Below the pieces are notes generated by a model. It was given only the letters and a program-made list of their open reading frames with translations. It had not been told where the DNA came from and searched no databases. A DNA stretch of 64,000 nucleotides from Pseudomonas alcaligenes (GTDB taxonomy: Bacteria > Pseudomonadota > Gammaproteobacteria > Pseudomonadales > Pseudomonadaceae), in contig NZ_LZEU01000001.1 of the NCBI RefSeq assembly GCF_014490745.1, positions 4,553,501-4,617,500 of the forward strand. Reading direction: 5' to 3'. A program made the position numbers and the translations under genes. Within the stretch, counting starts at the first letter, position 1, and every line of letters starts with the position of its first letter. Below are positions 17,357 to 26,089 of the stretch, in pieces.

Positions 17357-18316
17357 GTGGACAAGATCCTCCACCAGCCCCTGGGCGGCAATGAAATGCC
17401 CCGTTTCGGCGGCATCGCCACCATGATGCGTCTGCCCCATATCCAGAGCACCGAAGAGAAGCGCCAGCTCGACGCGGCCTTCGTCGGCATCCCCCTGGAT
17501 ATCGGCACCTCGCTGCGCTCCGGCACCCGCTTCGGCCCGCGTGAAATCCGCGCCCAGTCGGTGATGATCCGCCCGTACAACATGGCCACCGGCGCCGCGC
17601 CGTTCGACTCGCTGAACGTGGCCGATATCGGCGACGTGGCGATCAACACCTTCAACCTGCTCGACGCCGTGCGCATCATCGAAGAGGCCTACGACGAGAT
17701 AGTCGAGCTCGACATCAAGCCGTTGACCCTGGGCGGCGACCACACCATCACCCTGCCGATCCTGCGCGCCCTGCACAAGAAGTACGGCAAGATCGGCCTG
17801 GTGCATATCGACGCCCACGCCGACGTCAACGACCACATGTTCGGCGAGAAGATCGCCCACGGCACCACCTTCCGCCGCGCCCAGGAAGAAGGCCTGCTCG
17901 ACAGCGAGCGCGTGGTGCAGATCGGCCTGCGCGCCCAGGGCTACACCTCCGAGGACTTCAACTGGAGCCGCAAGCAGGGCTTCCGCGTGGTGCAGGCCGA
18001 AGAGTGCTGGCACAAGTCGCTGGAACCGCTGATGGCGGAAGTACGCGAAAAAGTCGGCGGCGGCCCGGTGTACCTGTCGTTCGACATCGACGGCATCGAC
18101 CCGGCCTGGGCGCCCGGTACCGGCACCCCGGAAATCGGCGGCCTGACCACCATCCAGGCCATGGAAATCATCCGTGGCTGCCAAGGCCTGGACATCATCG
18201 GTGGCGACCTGGTCGAGGTCTCCCCGCCCTACGACACCACCGGCAACACCTCGCTGCTGGGCGCCAACCTGCTCTACGAAATGCTCTGCGTCCTGCCGGG
18301 AGTGCAGCGCAAATGA
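17357..18316 (+). CDS. gbuA: Guanidinobutyrase (ureohydrolase family) (319 aa)
   Basis: Manganese ureohydrolase hydrolysing 4-guanidinobutyrate to 4-aminobutyrate and urea. All metal ligands are visible: His129 in GGDHTIT, Asp152, His154 and Asp156 in HIDAHADVNDH, and Asp243 and Asp245 in SFDIDGIDPAW. The N-terminal segment QPLGGNEMPRFGGIATMMRLP is what I recall for GbuA of P. aeruginosa, rather than agmatinase SpeB. The start is GTG at 17357 with GAGG upstream. It overlaps the next gene by 4 bases. The product GABA links it to the polyamine pathways in this window. Confidence 0.93.
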   Translation: MDKILHQPLGGNEMPRFGGIATMMRLPHIQSTEEKRQLDAAFVGIPLDIGTSLRSGTRFGPREIRAQSVMIRPYNMATGAAPFDSLNVADIGDVAINTFNLLDAVRIIEEAYDEIVELDIKPLTLGGDHTITLPILRALHKKYGKIGLVHIDAHADVNDHMFGEKIAHGTTFRRAQEEGLLDSERVVQIGLRAQGYTSEDFNWSRKQGFRVVQAEECWHKSLEPLMAEVREKVGGGPVYLSFDIDGIDPAWAPGTGTPEIGGLTTIQAMEIIRGCQGLDIIGGDLVEVSPPYDTTGNTSLLGANLLYEMLCVLPGVQRK

Positions 18317-18720
18317 GTGCCGTGCAACAGGTTCTGCAGGCCGCCGAACAACTGGTGGCGGCCTTCGCCCGCAACGACAGCGAGGCCTACTTCGCCGCGT
18401 TCAGCGCCGATGCCAGCTTCCTCTTCCACACGCACCCCGAGGTGCTGCCCTCGCGCGCGGCCTACCGTGAACTGTGGGACAGCTGGCAGCGCGACGGCTT
18501 CCGCGTACTGGGCTGCGCCTCGAGCAACCCGCAGGTGAGCCTGCAGGGCGATGTGGCGATCTTCACCCATGACGTCGCCACCCGCCTGCAGCTGGGCGGC
18601 GAGCAGATCGACAGCCTGGAGCGCGAGACCATCGTGTTCCGCCAACAACAAGAACAGGGCCGTTGGCTGGCCTGCCACGAGCACTTGTCGGCCATGCCGC
18701 AGCAGCTGCCGCCAACCTGA
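18313..18720 (+). CDS. NTF2-like (SnoaL/DUF4440-type) protein (135 aa)
   Basis: Small cone-fold protein: an N-terminal helix (QQVLQAAEQLVAAFARNDSEAYFAAFS), then FLFHTHPEVLPSRAAYRELWDSW and a beta-rich C terminus ending RWLACHEHLSAMP. This pattern is that of SnoaL-like ketosteroid-isomerase-fold proteins, which include enzymes and small-molecule binders. The ATG overlaps the gbuA stop (ATGA), so translation is coupled and a role in guanidino-compound use is likely. I recall a small hypothetical gene in the same place in the P. aeruginosa gbu cluster. Catalytic role unknown. Confidence 0.8.
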   Translation: MSAVQQVLQAAEQLVAAFARNDSEAYFAAFSADASFLFHTHPEVLPSRAAYRELWDSWQRDGFRVLGCASSNPQVSLQGDVAIFTHDVATRLQLGGEQIDSLERETIVFRQQQEQGRWLACHEHLSAMPQQLPPT

Positions 18721-18739
18721 TTCAGTCCCGGAGAGTGTC

Positions 18740-20263
18740 ATGCATAACAACAATAAGCAGAACGCCATCACGCAGATAGAAACCTTCGGGGTCGAACAGA
18801 TCCCGAGCCACGAGCGTCACGCCAAGCCGCTCGACCTGTTCCGCCTGATCTTCGGCGGCGCCAACACCTTCTCCACCGCCGTGCTCGGCAGTTTCCCGGT
18901 GATCTTCGGCCTGTCGCTCCAGGCTGGTGCCTGGGCGATCCTGCTCGGCGTGCTGGTCGGTTCGCTGATCCTCGCCCCCATGGGCCTGTTCGGCGCCCTC
19001 AACGGCACCAACAACGCGGTCTCGTCCGGCGCCCACTTCGGTGTGCACGGGCGCATCGTCGGCTCGTTCCTCTCGCTGCTCACCGCCATCGCCTTCTTCT
19101 CGCTGTCGGTGTGGAGCTCGGGCGATGCCCTGGTCGGCGGCGCCAAGCGCCTGTTCGGCCTGCCGGAAACCGACCTCAGCCTGGGCCTGGCCTACGGCCT
19201 GTTCGCCGTGCTGGTGCTGGTGGTGTGCATCTATGGCTTCCGCTTCATGCTGTGGGTCAACAAGATCGCCGTATGGGCCGCCAGCCTGCTGTTTCTGCTC
19301 GGTGCCGCGGCCTTCTTCGGCCCGTTCGACGCCAGCTATGCCGGCAGCGTGCAGCTCGGCCAGCCGGGCTTCTGGGCCGCCTTCATCGGTGCCGCCCTGC
19401 TGGCCATGAGCAACCCGGTGTCGTTCGGTGCCTTCCTCGGCGACTGGTCGCGCTACATCCCGCGTGAGGCTTCGCAGAAACGCATCATGGCCGCCGTGAT
19501 CGGCGCCCAGCTGGCCACCCTGATCCCGTTCTTCTTCGGCCTGATTACCGCCAGCATCGTCGCCCTGCGCGCCCCGGACTACATCGCCAGCTACAACTAC
19601 GTCGGCGGCCTGCTGGCCGTGTCGCCCACCTGGTTCTTCCTGCCGGTGTGCCTGATCGCGGTGATCGGCGGCATGTCCACCGGTACCACTGCGCTGTATG
19701 GCACCGGTCTGGACATGTCCAGCGTGGTGCCGCGCCTGCTCAACCGGGTGCAGGCCACCCTGCTGATCGGCGTGCTGTCGATCAGCTTCATCTTCATCGG
19801 CCGCTTCGCCTTCAACCTGGTGCAGAGCGTGTCGACCTTCGCCGTGCTGATCATCACCTGCACCAGCCCGTGGATGGTGATCATGCTGCTCGGCCTGCTG
19901 ACCCGTCGTGGCCACTACCACGCCGACGACCTGCAGGTGTTCACCCGCGGCCAGCGCGGCGGTGCCTACTGGTTCCACCACGGCTGGAACTGGCGCGGCA
20001 TGGGCGCCTGGGTGCCCAGCGCGGTGGTCGGCCTGTGCTTCGTCAACCTGCCGGGGCAGTTCGTCGGCCCGCTCGGCGAACTGGCCGGCGGCATCGACAT
20101 CAGCCTGCCGGTCACCCTCGGCCTGGCCGCCGTGCTCTACCTGGCGCTGCTCACGCTGTTCCCGGAACCGGCCGACGTCTACGGCCCGCAAGGCCCGCGC
20201 TGGATCAAGGCGGGCAAGCTGCTCAAGCAACCCATCACTCAGGCCACCCCTGAGGCTGCATAA
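18740..20263 (+). CDS. NCS1 / cytosine-permease-type transporter (507 aa)
   Basis: Twelve or so hydrophobic segments with the nucleobase:cation symporter-1 layout: IFGGANTFSTAVLGSFPVIFG near the N terminus, NGTNNAVSSGAHFGVHGR after the second helix, and the central SNPVSFGAFLGDWSRYIP motif typical of CodB/PUCI-type carriers. It is an inner-membrane secondary transporter, probably driven by H+ or Na+. It follows the NTF2-like gene by 19 bases with a GGAGAG Shine-Dalgarno, so it belongs to the gbu operon. The substrate is inferred from context to be a guanidino compound such as 4-guanidinobutyrate. Confidence 0.88.
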   Translation: MHNNNKQNAITQIETFGVEQIPSHERHAKPLDLFRLIFGGANTFSTAVLGSFPVIFGLSLQAGAWAILLGVLVGSLILAPMGLFGALNGTNNAVSSGAHFGVHGRIVGSFLSLLTAIAFFSLSVWSSGDALVGGAKRLFGLPETDLSLGLAYGLFAVLVLVVCIYGFRFMLWVNKIAVWAASLLFLLGAAAFFGPFDASYAGSVQLGQPGFWAAFIGAALLAMSNPVSFGAFLGDWSRYIPREASQKRIMAAVIGAQLATLIPFFFGLITASIVALRAPDYIASYNYVGGLLAVSPTWFFLPVCLIAVIGGMSTGTTALYGTGLDMSSVVPRLLNRVQATLLIGVLSISFIFIGRFAFNLVQSVSTFAVLIITCTSPWMVIMLLGLLTRRGHYHADDLQVFTRGQRGGAYWFHHGWNWRGMGAWVPSAVVGLCFVNLPGQFVGPLGELAGGIDISLPVTLGLAAVLYLALLTLFPEPADVYGPQGPRWIKAGKLLKQPITQATPEAA

Positions 20264-20322
20264 CAAGAAATGGCTTTTCCCTGTACTGCCAAATAAACAA
20301 TGCATCTAGCCTGGAGTTACCG

Positions 20323-21135
20323 ATGAACAAACGCCCCCTGCAACTGGCCAGCGCTGTACTGGCCGCCACCCTGAGCACCGGCCTGCTGGCCGCCGACAAG
20401 CCGTCCTTCGTCGCGTCGGGCAGCTTCCAGGTGTGCTCCGACCCGACCTATCCGCCGATGGAGTTCTTCGAGCAGGCCGGCGCCAAGGAGCCGAGCGGCT
20501 TCGACACCGACCTGATCCGCGCCCTGGCCAAGCACTGGGGCGTGCAGCCGCGCTTCATCGTCACCGAGTTCACCGGCCTGCTGCCGGGCCTGGAGGCCAA
20601 GCGCTGCGACGCAGTGATCAGCGGCGCCCTGATCACGCCCGAGCGCACCCAGAAGCTGAATGCCGTGGGCTACCTGGCCACCGCCACCGTGGTGTTCGGC
20701 AGCGGCAAGAGCGAGCTCAAGCTGAACACCCTGGATGACCTGTCCGGCAAGGTCGTGGCCGTACAGTCGGGCACCCAGTACGTGGCCATCATGGAGAAGC
20801 TCAACGCCGACCTGAAGGCCGCCGGCAAGACCCCGGCCACCCTGCAGACCTACCCCAAGGGCAGCGACGTGGCCCAGCAGGTACTGGTCGGCCGCGCCGC
20901 CGCCGGCCTGTCCCAGGACACCGAGCTGGCCTACCGCGAGCTGCAGACCCCGGGCCAGTTCAAGACCCTGTACAGCTTCCCGGAGAAGGACATCTTCGGC
21001 GCCTACATGCGCCCGGATGCGGCCGACAAGGCCGCCGTGCAGGCTGCCGTGGACGCACTGAAAGCCGATGGCACGCTCAAGGCCATCGCCGAGAAGTGGA
21101 AGCTCGATCCGGCCAACCTGGCCCCCGCCCAGTAA
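20323..21135 (+). CDS. Amino-acid-type ABC transporter substrate-binding protein (270 aa)
   Basis: Signal peptide (MNKRPLQLASAVLAATLSTGLLAA) followed by an SBP_bac_3 domain: CSDPTYPPMEFFE, GFDTDLIRALAKHWG, FTGLLPGLEAKRCDAVISG, and GKVVAVQSGTQY in the second lobe. This is the periplasmic receptor of a polar-amino-acid (PAAT) importer. The ligand could be arginine, ketoarginine or another guanidino acid given its place in the gbu cluster, but that is inference. The 59-base gap before it is AT-rich and may contain an extra promoter. Confidence 0.9.
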   Translation: MNKRPLQLASAVLAATLSTGLLAADKPSFVASGSFQVCSDPTYPPMEFFEQAGAKEPSGFDTDLIRALAKHWGVQPRFIVTEFTGLLPGLEAKRCDAVISGALITPERTQKLNAVGYLATATVVFGSGKSELKLNTLDDLSGKVVAVQSGTQYVAIMEKLNADLKAAGKTPATLQTYPKGSDVAQQVLVGRAAAGLSQDTELAYRELQTPGQFKTLYSFPEKDIFGAYMRPDAADKAAVQAAVDALKADGTLKAIAEKWKLDPANLAPAQ

Positions 21136-21232
21136 GGCCGCACGCCCGCCCGGCAACGGGCGGCTTCAGTCCGCTCCAGTGTGCCCGCCCGGTCGTGGCG
21201 GGCACTCGCTTCCCTTCATGCAGGACACGCAC

Positions 21233-21973
21233 ATGAACTTCGATGTTGCCGTCTTCTGGGACGCCCTGACGTCCTACCATTTCTTCAAGGGCGCCTGTAT
21301 CACCCTGCTGCTGGCCCTGCTGGCGCACTCGGTGGGCATCCTCATCTCGATCCCCGCCGCCCTCGCCCTGGACGGCCCGAACAACCCGGCCCGCGCCACC
21401 CTGCGCGGCATCCTCAGCGTCTTCCGCGGCGCACCGACCCTGCTGCAGCTGCTGTTCGTGTGGAACGCCCTGCCGCAGTTCTTCCCGATTTTCCGCGAGG
21501 AATGGTTCACCCCGTTCTTCGCCGCCTGGATCGCCCTGTCGATCAACGAGGCGGCCTACCAGGTGGAGATCAACCGCGCCGCGCTGAAATCCGTGGATCG
21601 CGGCCAGTACGCCGCCGGCCATGCGCTGGGCCTGTCGCGCTGGCAGATCTTCCGCTACGTGATCATGCCGCAGGCCGCGCGCATCGCCATTCCGCCGACC
21701 TCCAACGAATTCATCACCCTGCTCAAGATCACTTCGCTGGCCTCGGTGATCTCCCTGCAGGAACTGATGGCGGTGACCTCGCAAACGGTCTCCACCACCT
21801 TCCAGTTCTCCGAGTACTACGCCGTCGCCCTGGTCTACTACCTGGCCATGGTTTACACCCTGACCTGGCTGCAGGGCGGCCTGGAGCGGCGCCTGTCGTG
21901 GGACTCGGTGGCCGTCGCCGCCTCCCCGGTGGGCCTGGTGCAACGTACCCTGGCGCGCATGCGCCGTATCTGA
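21233..21973 (+). CDS. Amino-acid-type ABC transporter permease (246 aa)
   Basis: Inner-membrane permease of the HisM/HisQ type with about five hydrophobic segments. The EAA motif [37 protein letters not shown] is complete. The start [10 protein letters not shown] at 21233 has AGGAC upstream; an ATG at 21218 is possible. Only one permease gene is present, so the channel is probably a homodimer. The ATPase gene follows 10 bases later. Confidence 0.9.
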   Translation: MNFDVAVFWDALTSYHFFKGACITLLLALLAHSVGILISIPAALALDGPNNPARATLRGILSVFRGAPTLLQLLFVWNALPQFFPIFREEWFTPFFAAWIALSINEAAYQVEINRAALKSVDRGQYAAGHALGLSRWQIFRYVIMPQAARIAIPPTSNEFITLLKITSLASVISLQELMAVTSQTVSTTFQFSEYYAVALVYYLAMVYTLTWLQGGLERRLSWDSVAVAASPVGLVQRTLARMRRI

Positions 21974-21983
21974 GGAACCTGTC

Positions 21984-22715
21984 ATGAGCGAAATCATCCG
22001 TCTGCACAACGTCGGCAAGCGCTACGACAGCTTCCAGGTGCTGCAGGGCATCGACCTGTCCGTCGAACAGGGCGAGAAGATCGTCATCTGCGGCCCATCG
22101 GGCTCCGGCAAGTCGACCCTGATCCGCTGCATCAACCGCCTCAACCCGCACGACACCGGCAGTATCACGGTCGAAGGCCAGGACGTCTCGACCAAGGCCG
22201 GCGGCGACCATGTGCGCCGCGAAGTGGGCATGGTGTTCCAGAACTTCAACCTGTTCCCCCACCTGACCGTGCTGGAGAACTGCACCCTGGCGCCAATGAA
22301 GGTGCGCGGCCTGTCGCGCAAGGCGGCCGAAGACCTGGCGATGAAGTACCTGAGCCGCGTGCATATCGGTACCCAGGCGCACAAGAAACCCGGCCAGCTC
22401 TCCGGCGGCCAGCAGCAGCGGGTGGCCATCGCCCGCGCGCTGTGCATGAGCCCCAAGGTGATGCTGTTCGATGAGCCGACTTCGGCGCTCGACCCGGAAA
22501 TGGTCGGCGAAGTGCTGGAAGTGATGACCGAGCTGGCCCAGGACGGCATGACCATGCTCTGCGTAACCCACGAGATGGGCTTTGCGCGCAAGGTCGCCGA
22601 CCGCGTGGTGTTCATGGACGCCGGCCAGATAGTCGAGACCGCCAGCCCGGCCGAGTTCTTCGACAATCCCCAGCACCCGCGCAGCCGCGCCTTCCTGTCG
22701 CAGATCCGTCACTGA
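21984..22715 (+). CDS. Amino-acid-type ABC transporter ATPase (243 aa)
   Basis: ATP-binding subunit of the GlnQ/HisP type: Walker [10 protein letters not shown], signature LSGGQQQR, Walker [16 protein letters not shown] and switch His in CVTHEMGFA. The single compact domain of about 240 residues is normal for PAAT importers. The next gene starts on the last base of its stop codon (TGATG), so translation is coupled to the aldolase-like gene. Confidence 0.94.
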   Translation: MSEIIRLHNVGKRYDSFQVLQGIDLSVEQGEKIVICGPSGSGKSTLIRCINRLNPHDTGSITVEGQDVSTKAGGDHVRREVGMVFQNFNLFPHLTVLENCTLAPMKVRGLSRKAAEDLAMKYLSRVHIGTQAHKKPGQLSGGQQQRVAIARALCMSPKVMLFDEPTSALDPEMVGEVLEVMTELAQDGMTMLCVTHEMGFARKVADRVVFMDAGQIVETASPAEFFDNPQHPRSRAFLSQIRH

Positions 22716-23437
22716 TGGACATGCCCAGCGAAGCCACCCTGCGCCGCGACCTGGCGGCTGCCTACCGCCTGGCCGCCAAGTTCGGCTGGGACGACACCAT
22801 CTACACGCACTTCTCGGTGCGCCTGCCAGGTGTCGCCCCACGCTTTCTGATCAACCCCTTCGGCCTGCTGTTCGAGGAAGTGCGGGCCAGCGACCTGATC
22901 GTGGTCGACATGGAAGGCCGCGTGCTGGAAGGCGAGGCCGACTACAACATCGCCGGTTTCACCATCCATAGCGCCGTGCACATGGCCCGCGGCGATGCCC
23001 ACTGCGTGCTGCACACCCATACCCTGGCGGGCATGGCGGTGGCCGCGGCGGACAACGGCCTGGCCCAGCTCAACCAGATCAGCGCCGAGTTCCACCGCCG
23101 CGTCGGCTATCACGCCTACGAGGGCATCGCCCTCGACCTCGGCGAGCGCGAACGCCTGGTGGCCTCGCTGGGCGACAACATCGCCCTGATCCTGCGCCAC
23201 CACGGCCTACTCAGCGTCGGTGCCAGCGTGGCGGATGCCTTCTACGTCATGTACTACCTGAACAAGGCCTGCGAGATCCAACTGGCCGCCGCCACGCTCG
23301 ACAGCGTGCGCGAGATGCCGGAGGCCCTCAGCCAGCATGCCTGCGGCCAGTTCCAGGGCTGCGAATGGCAGCGCCCGCTGCTGTGGCAGGCCTGGTTGCG
23401 CAAGCTGGAACGCGAGTGCCCGGAGTACCGCAGCTGA
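22715..23437 (+). CDS. Class II aldolase/adducin-domain protein (240 aa)
   Basis: The fold of L-fuculose-1-phosphate aldolase is recognisable. Zinc ligands are His100 and His102 in VLHTHTLAG and a third from RHHGLL (His162/163). The residue corresponding to the catalytic Glu in aldolases (usually in an SSE motif before the conserved His) appears to be Gly81 in NIAGFTIH, so classical aldol cleavage is doubtful. It may be a decarboxylase, a binding protein or a divergent lyase. It is translationally coupled to the ABC ATPase and followed by a possible terminator before the ThDP enzyme. Its function in the gbu cluster is unknown. Confidence 0.85.
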   Translation: MDMPSEATLRRDLAAAYRLAAKFGWDDTIYTHFSVRLPGVAPRFLINPFGLLFEEVRASDLIVVDMEGRVLEGEADYNIAGFTIHSAVHMARGDAHCVLHTHTLAGMAVAAADNGLAQLNQISAEFHRRVGYHAYEGIALDLGERERLVASLGDNIALILRHHGLLSVGASVADAFYVMYYLNKACEIQLAAATLDSVREMPEALSQHACGQFQGCEWQRPLLWQAWLRKLERECPEYRS

Positions 23438-23482
23438 ATCCGTGTTTGCCGGCCCATCCCCCACACGTGGTGGCCGGCCCTG

Positions 23483-23517
23483 GCGATTCCGGCCTGACTG
23501 GAATCGCATTTTTATTT
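23483..23517 (+). terminator. Intrinsic terminator or attenuator inside the gbu-type operon
   Basis: An 8-bp stem (GCGATTCC / GGAATCGC, 9-base loop) is followed at once by ATTTTTATTT. It lies between the aldolase-like gene and the ThDP decarboxylase, so it may separate their expression or act as an attenuator. Confidence 0.65.
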
Positions 23518-23540
23518 CGCATCATCGCAAGGAACAGACC

Positions 23541-25142
23541 ATGACCACCTGCGGCGAATTTCTTGTCAAACAACTGGAAGCCTGGGGCGTCGACAGCGTG
23601 TTCGGCATCCCCGGCGTGCACACCGTCGAGCTGTACCGCGGCCTGCCGGGCAGCAAGATCCGCCATATCACCCCGCGCCACGAACAGGGTGCCGGCTTTA
23701 TGGCCGATGGCTACGCCCGCGTCAGCGGCAAGCCAGGCGTGTGCTTCATCATCACCGGCCCGGGCATGACCAATATCCTCACCGCCATGGGCCAGGCCTA
23801 CGCCGACTCGATCCCCATGCTGGTGATCTCCAGCGTCAACGAGCGCGCGCGCCTCGGCCATGGCAACGGCTACCTGCACGAGCTGCCCAACCAGAGCGCG
23901 ATGGTGGCCGGCGTATCCGCCTTCAGCCACACCCTGATGAGCGTGGAGGAACTGCCGGCGGTGCTGGCCCGCGCCTTCGCCGTGTTCGAGGGCGAGCGCC
24001 CGCGGCCGGTGCATATCGAGCTGCCGCTGGACATCATCACCGCCGACGCCTCGCACATGCGTGTGCAGCCCAAGCCACGCCAGGCCCGCCCGGCACCCAA
24101 TCGCAGCCTGCTGCGCGAAGCCGCCGGCCTGCTCAAGGGCGCCCAGCGCCCACTGCTGCTGCTCGGAGGCGGCTGCGTCGCGGCCCAGGCCGAAGCGCGC
24201 GCCCTGGCTGCCGCGCTGGACGCACCAACCGCGCTGACCATCAACGCCAAGGGCCTGCTGCCGCCGGGCCACCCGCTGCTGCTGGGCAGCAACCAGGCGC
24301 TGGTGCCGGTGCGCCAGCTGGTCGAGGACGCCGACGTGGTACTGGCCATCGGCACCGAGCTGGGCGAGACCGACTACGACGTGGTGTTCGACGGCAACTT
24401 CCGCATTCCCGGCCGCTTGATCCGTATCGATATCGACCCGCAACAGCTGCATCGCAACCATGCGCCGACCCTGGCCATCCAGGGCGACGCGCGCCTGGCC
24501 ATGCGCATGCTGCTGGCCGAGCTGCAACCGGGCGAGGCCCGTGCCGACAGCCCTGGCGCGCAACGCACCGCTGCCGTGCAGGCCGAGCTGGCCGAAGGCT
24601 TCAGCGGCTGGGCGCACTACCGCGCGCTGTTCGACGCGGTACTGGAAGTGCTGCCCGAGGCGCGCTTTGTCGGCGACTCGACGCAGACCGTGTACAGCGG
24701 CAACCACCTGGTCGAGCTGGACGGCGCGCGGCGCTGGTTCAACGCTTCCACCGGCTACGGCACCCTCGGCTACGGCTTGCCGGCAGCGCTCGGCGCCAAG
24801 CTGGCCGAGCCGGCGCGCCCGGTGATCAGCCTGATGGGTGACGGCGGTATCCAGTTCACCCTGCCCGAGCTGGCCAGCGCGGTGGAGGCCGGCATCGGCA
24901 TCATAGTGCTGCTGTGGAATAACAGCGGCTACGGCGAGATCAAGCGCTACATGGAGCGCCGCGACATTACCCCGATCGGCGTGGATATCTACACCCCGGA
25001 CTTCCTCGCCATTGCCCGTGGCTTTGGCTGCGCAGCGGAGCGGGCGCGCGACCTGGGCCATCTCAAGCAGCTGCTGCAAGACGCACCGAGCAACCGGCCG
25101 CTGATCATCGAGGTGCTGGAAGCGCCGCCCTTCGCCCCCTGA
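23541..25142 (+). CDS. ThDP-dependent decarboxylase, acetolactate-synthase-like; probable 2-ketoarginine decarboxylase (533 aa)
   Basis: Complete ThDP enzyme with PYR domain (catalytic Glu48 in RHEQGAGFMADGYAR), central domain and PP domain. The ThDP/Mg motif is LMGDGGIQF (residues ~431-439) running to LWNNSGYGEIK. It resembles acetolactate-synthase-like decarboxylases annotated as 5-guanidino-2-oxopentanoate decarboxylase (AruI type). That activity would convert 2-ketoarginine to 4-guanidinobutyraldehyde, which after oxidation feeds GbuA. I recall a 'probable decarboxylase' in the P. aeruginosa gbu cluster. The start at 23541 has an AAGGAA Shine-Dalgarno. Substrate assignment is inference from context. 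Confidence 0.87.
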   Translation: MTTCGEFLVKQLEAWGVDSVFGIPGVHTVELYRGLPGSKIRHITPRHEQGAGFMADGYARVSGKPGVCFIITGPGMTNILTAMGQAYADSIPMLVISSVNERARLGHGNGYLHELPNQSAMVAGVSAFSHTLMSVEELPAVLARAFAVFEGERPRPVHIELPLDIITADASHMRVQPKPRQARPAPNRSLLREAAGLLKGAQRPLLLLGGGCVAAQAEARALAAALDAPTALTINAKGLLPPGHPLLLGSNQALVPVRQLVEDADVVLAIGTELGETDYDVVFDGNFRIPGRLIRIDIDPQQLHRNHAPTLAIQGDARLAMRMLLAELQPGEARADSPGAQRTAAVQAELAEGFSGWAHYRALFDAVLEVLPEARFVGDSTQTVYSGNHLVELDGARRWFNASTGYGTLGYGLPAALGAKLAEPARPVISLMGDGGIQFTLPELASAVEAGIGIIVLLWNNSGYGEIKRYMERRDITPIGVDIYTPDFLAIARGFGCAAERARDLGHLKQLLQDAPSNRPLIIEVLEAPPFAP

Positions 25143-25146
25143 AACG

Positions 25147-25172
25147 AAAAACCCGGCCTAGGCCGGGTTTTT
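25147..25172. terminator. Bidirectional intrinsic terminator after the gbu-type cluster
   Basis: Perfect palindrome AAAAACCCGGCC-TA-GGCCGGGTTTTT immediately after the decarboxylase stop, with A and T tracts on either side. It serves the gbu cluster and possibly rpiA from the other side. Confidence 0.9.
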
Positions 25173-25176
25173 CTTG

Positions 25177-25229
25177 GTGGGGCGGGTGAAACCCGCGCAA
25201 GTGGGTCACACGGGTTTCACCCGCCCTAC
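25177..25229. repeat. REP-like inverted repeat, copy 1
   Basis: 19-bp arms with one mismatch: GTGGGGCGGGTGAAACCCG at 25177-25195 and its complement at 25211-25229, with a 15-base loop. It belongs to the same family as the elements at 28676-28729 and 35949-36001. It abuts the 3' end of rpiA. Confidence 0.8.
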
Positions 25230-25231
25230 AA

Positions 25232-25903
25232 TCAAGCCTTGAGGCTCTTCACGCCTTCGCTAGTGCCGAGCAGCAGCAGATCGGCCGGGCGCGCGGCGAA
25301 CAGGCCGTTGGTGACCACGCCGACTATGGCGTTGATCTCACGCTCCAGGGTCACCGGATCGGTGATGCTCAGGTTGAACACGTCGAGGATGATGTTGCCG
25401 TTGTCGGTGACCACGCCCTCGCGGTACACCGGATCGCCGCCCAGCTTCACCAGCTGGCGCGCCACATGGCTGCGGGCCATGGGGATGACTTCCACCGGCA
25501 GCGGGAAGGCCCCGAGTACCGGCACCAGCTTGCTGGCGTCGGCGATGCAGATGAAGGTCTTGGCCACCGCCGCAACGATCTTCTCGCGAGTCAGCGCGGC
25601 ACCGCCGCCCTTGATCAGGTTGAGGCGCTCGTCGCTCTCGTCGGCACCGTCGATGTAGAACTCCAGCTCGCTGACGCTGTTCAGGTCGTACACCGGGATG
25701 CCGTGGCCCTTGAGGCGCGCGGCAGTGGCTTCGGAGCTGGCCACGGCGCCGTCGAAGGCCATCTTGTGCTGGGCCAGGGCGTCGATGAAGCAGTTGGCGG
25801 TGGAGCCGGTGCCGACGCCGATCACGCTCTTGCTGTCGAGGAAGGGAAGGATATGGTCGACGGCGGCCTGGGCCACGGCCTGCTTGAGCTGATCCTGGGT
25901 CAT
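25232..25903 (-). CDS. rpiA: Ribose-5-phosphate isomerase A (223 aa)
   Basis: Interconverts ribose-5-phosphate and ribulose-5-phosphate in the non-oxidative pentose phosphate pathway. Family motifs are [16 protein letters not shown] (phosphate binding), [27 protein letters not shown] (catalytic Asp and Lys region) and the C-terminal [15 protein letters not shown]. Length is normal for RpiA. Divergent from ilvA, the arrangement also found in other pseudomonads. Confidence 0.97.
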   Translation of the reverse strand: MTQDQLKQAVAQAAVDHILPFLDSKSVIGVGTGSTANCFIDALAQHKMAFDGAVASSEATAARLKGHGIPVYDLNSVSELEFYIDGADESDERLNLIKGGGAALTREKIVAAVAKTFICIADASKLVPVLGAFPLPVEVIPMARSHVARQLVKLGGDPVYREGVVTDNGNIILDVFNLSITDPVTLEREINAIVGVVTNGLFAARPADLLLLGTSEGVKSLKA

Positions 25904-26089
25904 CGCGGGGTTCTGCGCCTGGGAAATACGGGAAGGGGCGAATTATAGCCTCCTGCCCGGCGCAATCGGCTGCGTTTTATCGCCACAGTCCTACTGATAT
26001 GCGGCTTTTGCTGCGGACTGTCGGTGGCCGCCGGTCAGAGCGCTGGGGTAGACTCCAGAATCCGTGAAAAGCCCGCCAGTGAAGCCGTG

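Noticed and set aside
20264..20322. Sigma-54 promoter before the amino-acid ABC receptor gene
   Set aside because: A TGGC is present, but the GG and GC elements are not at the required 10-base spacing.
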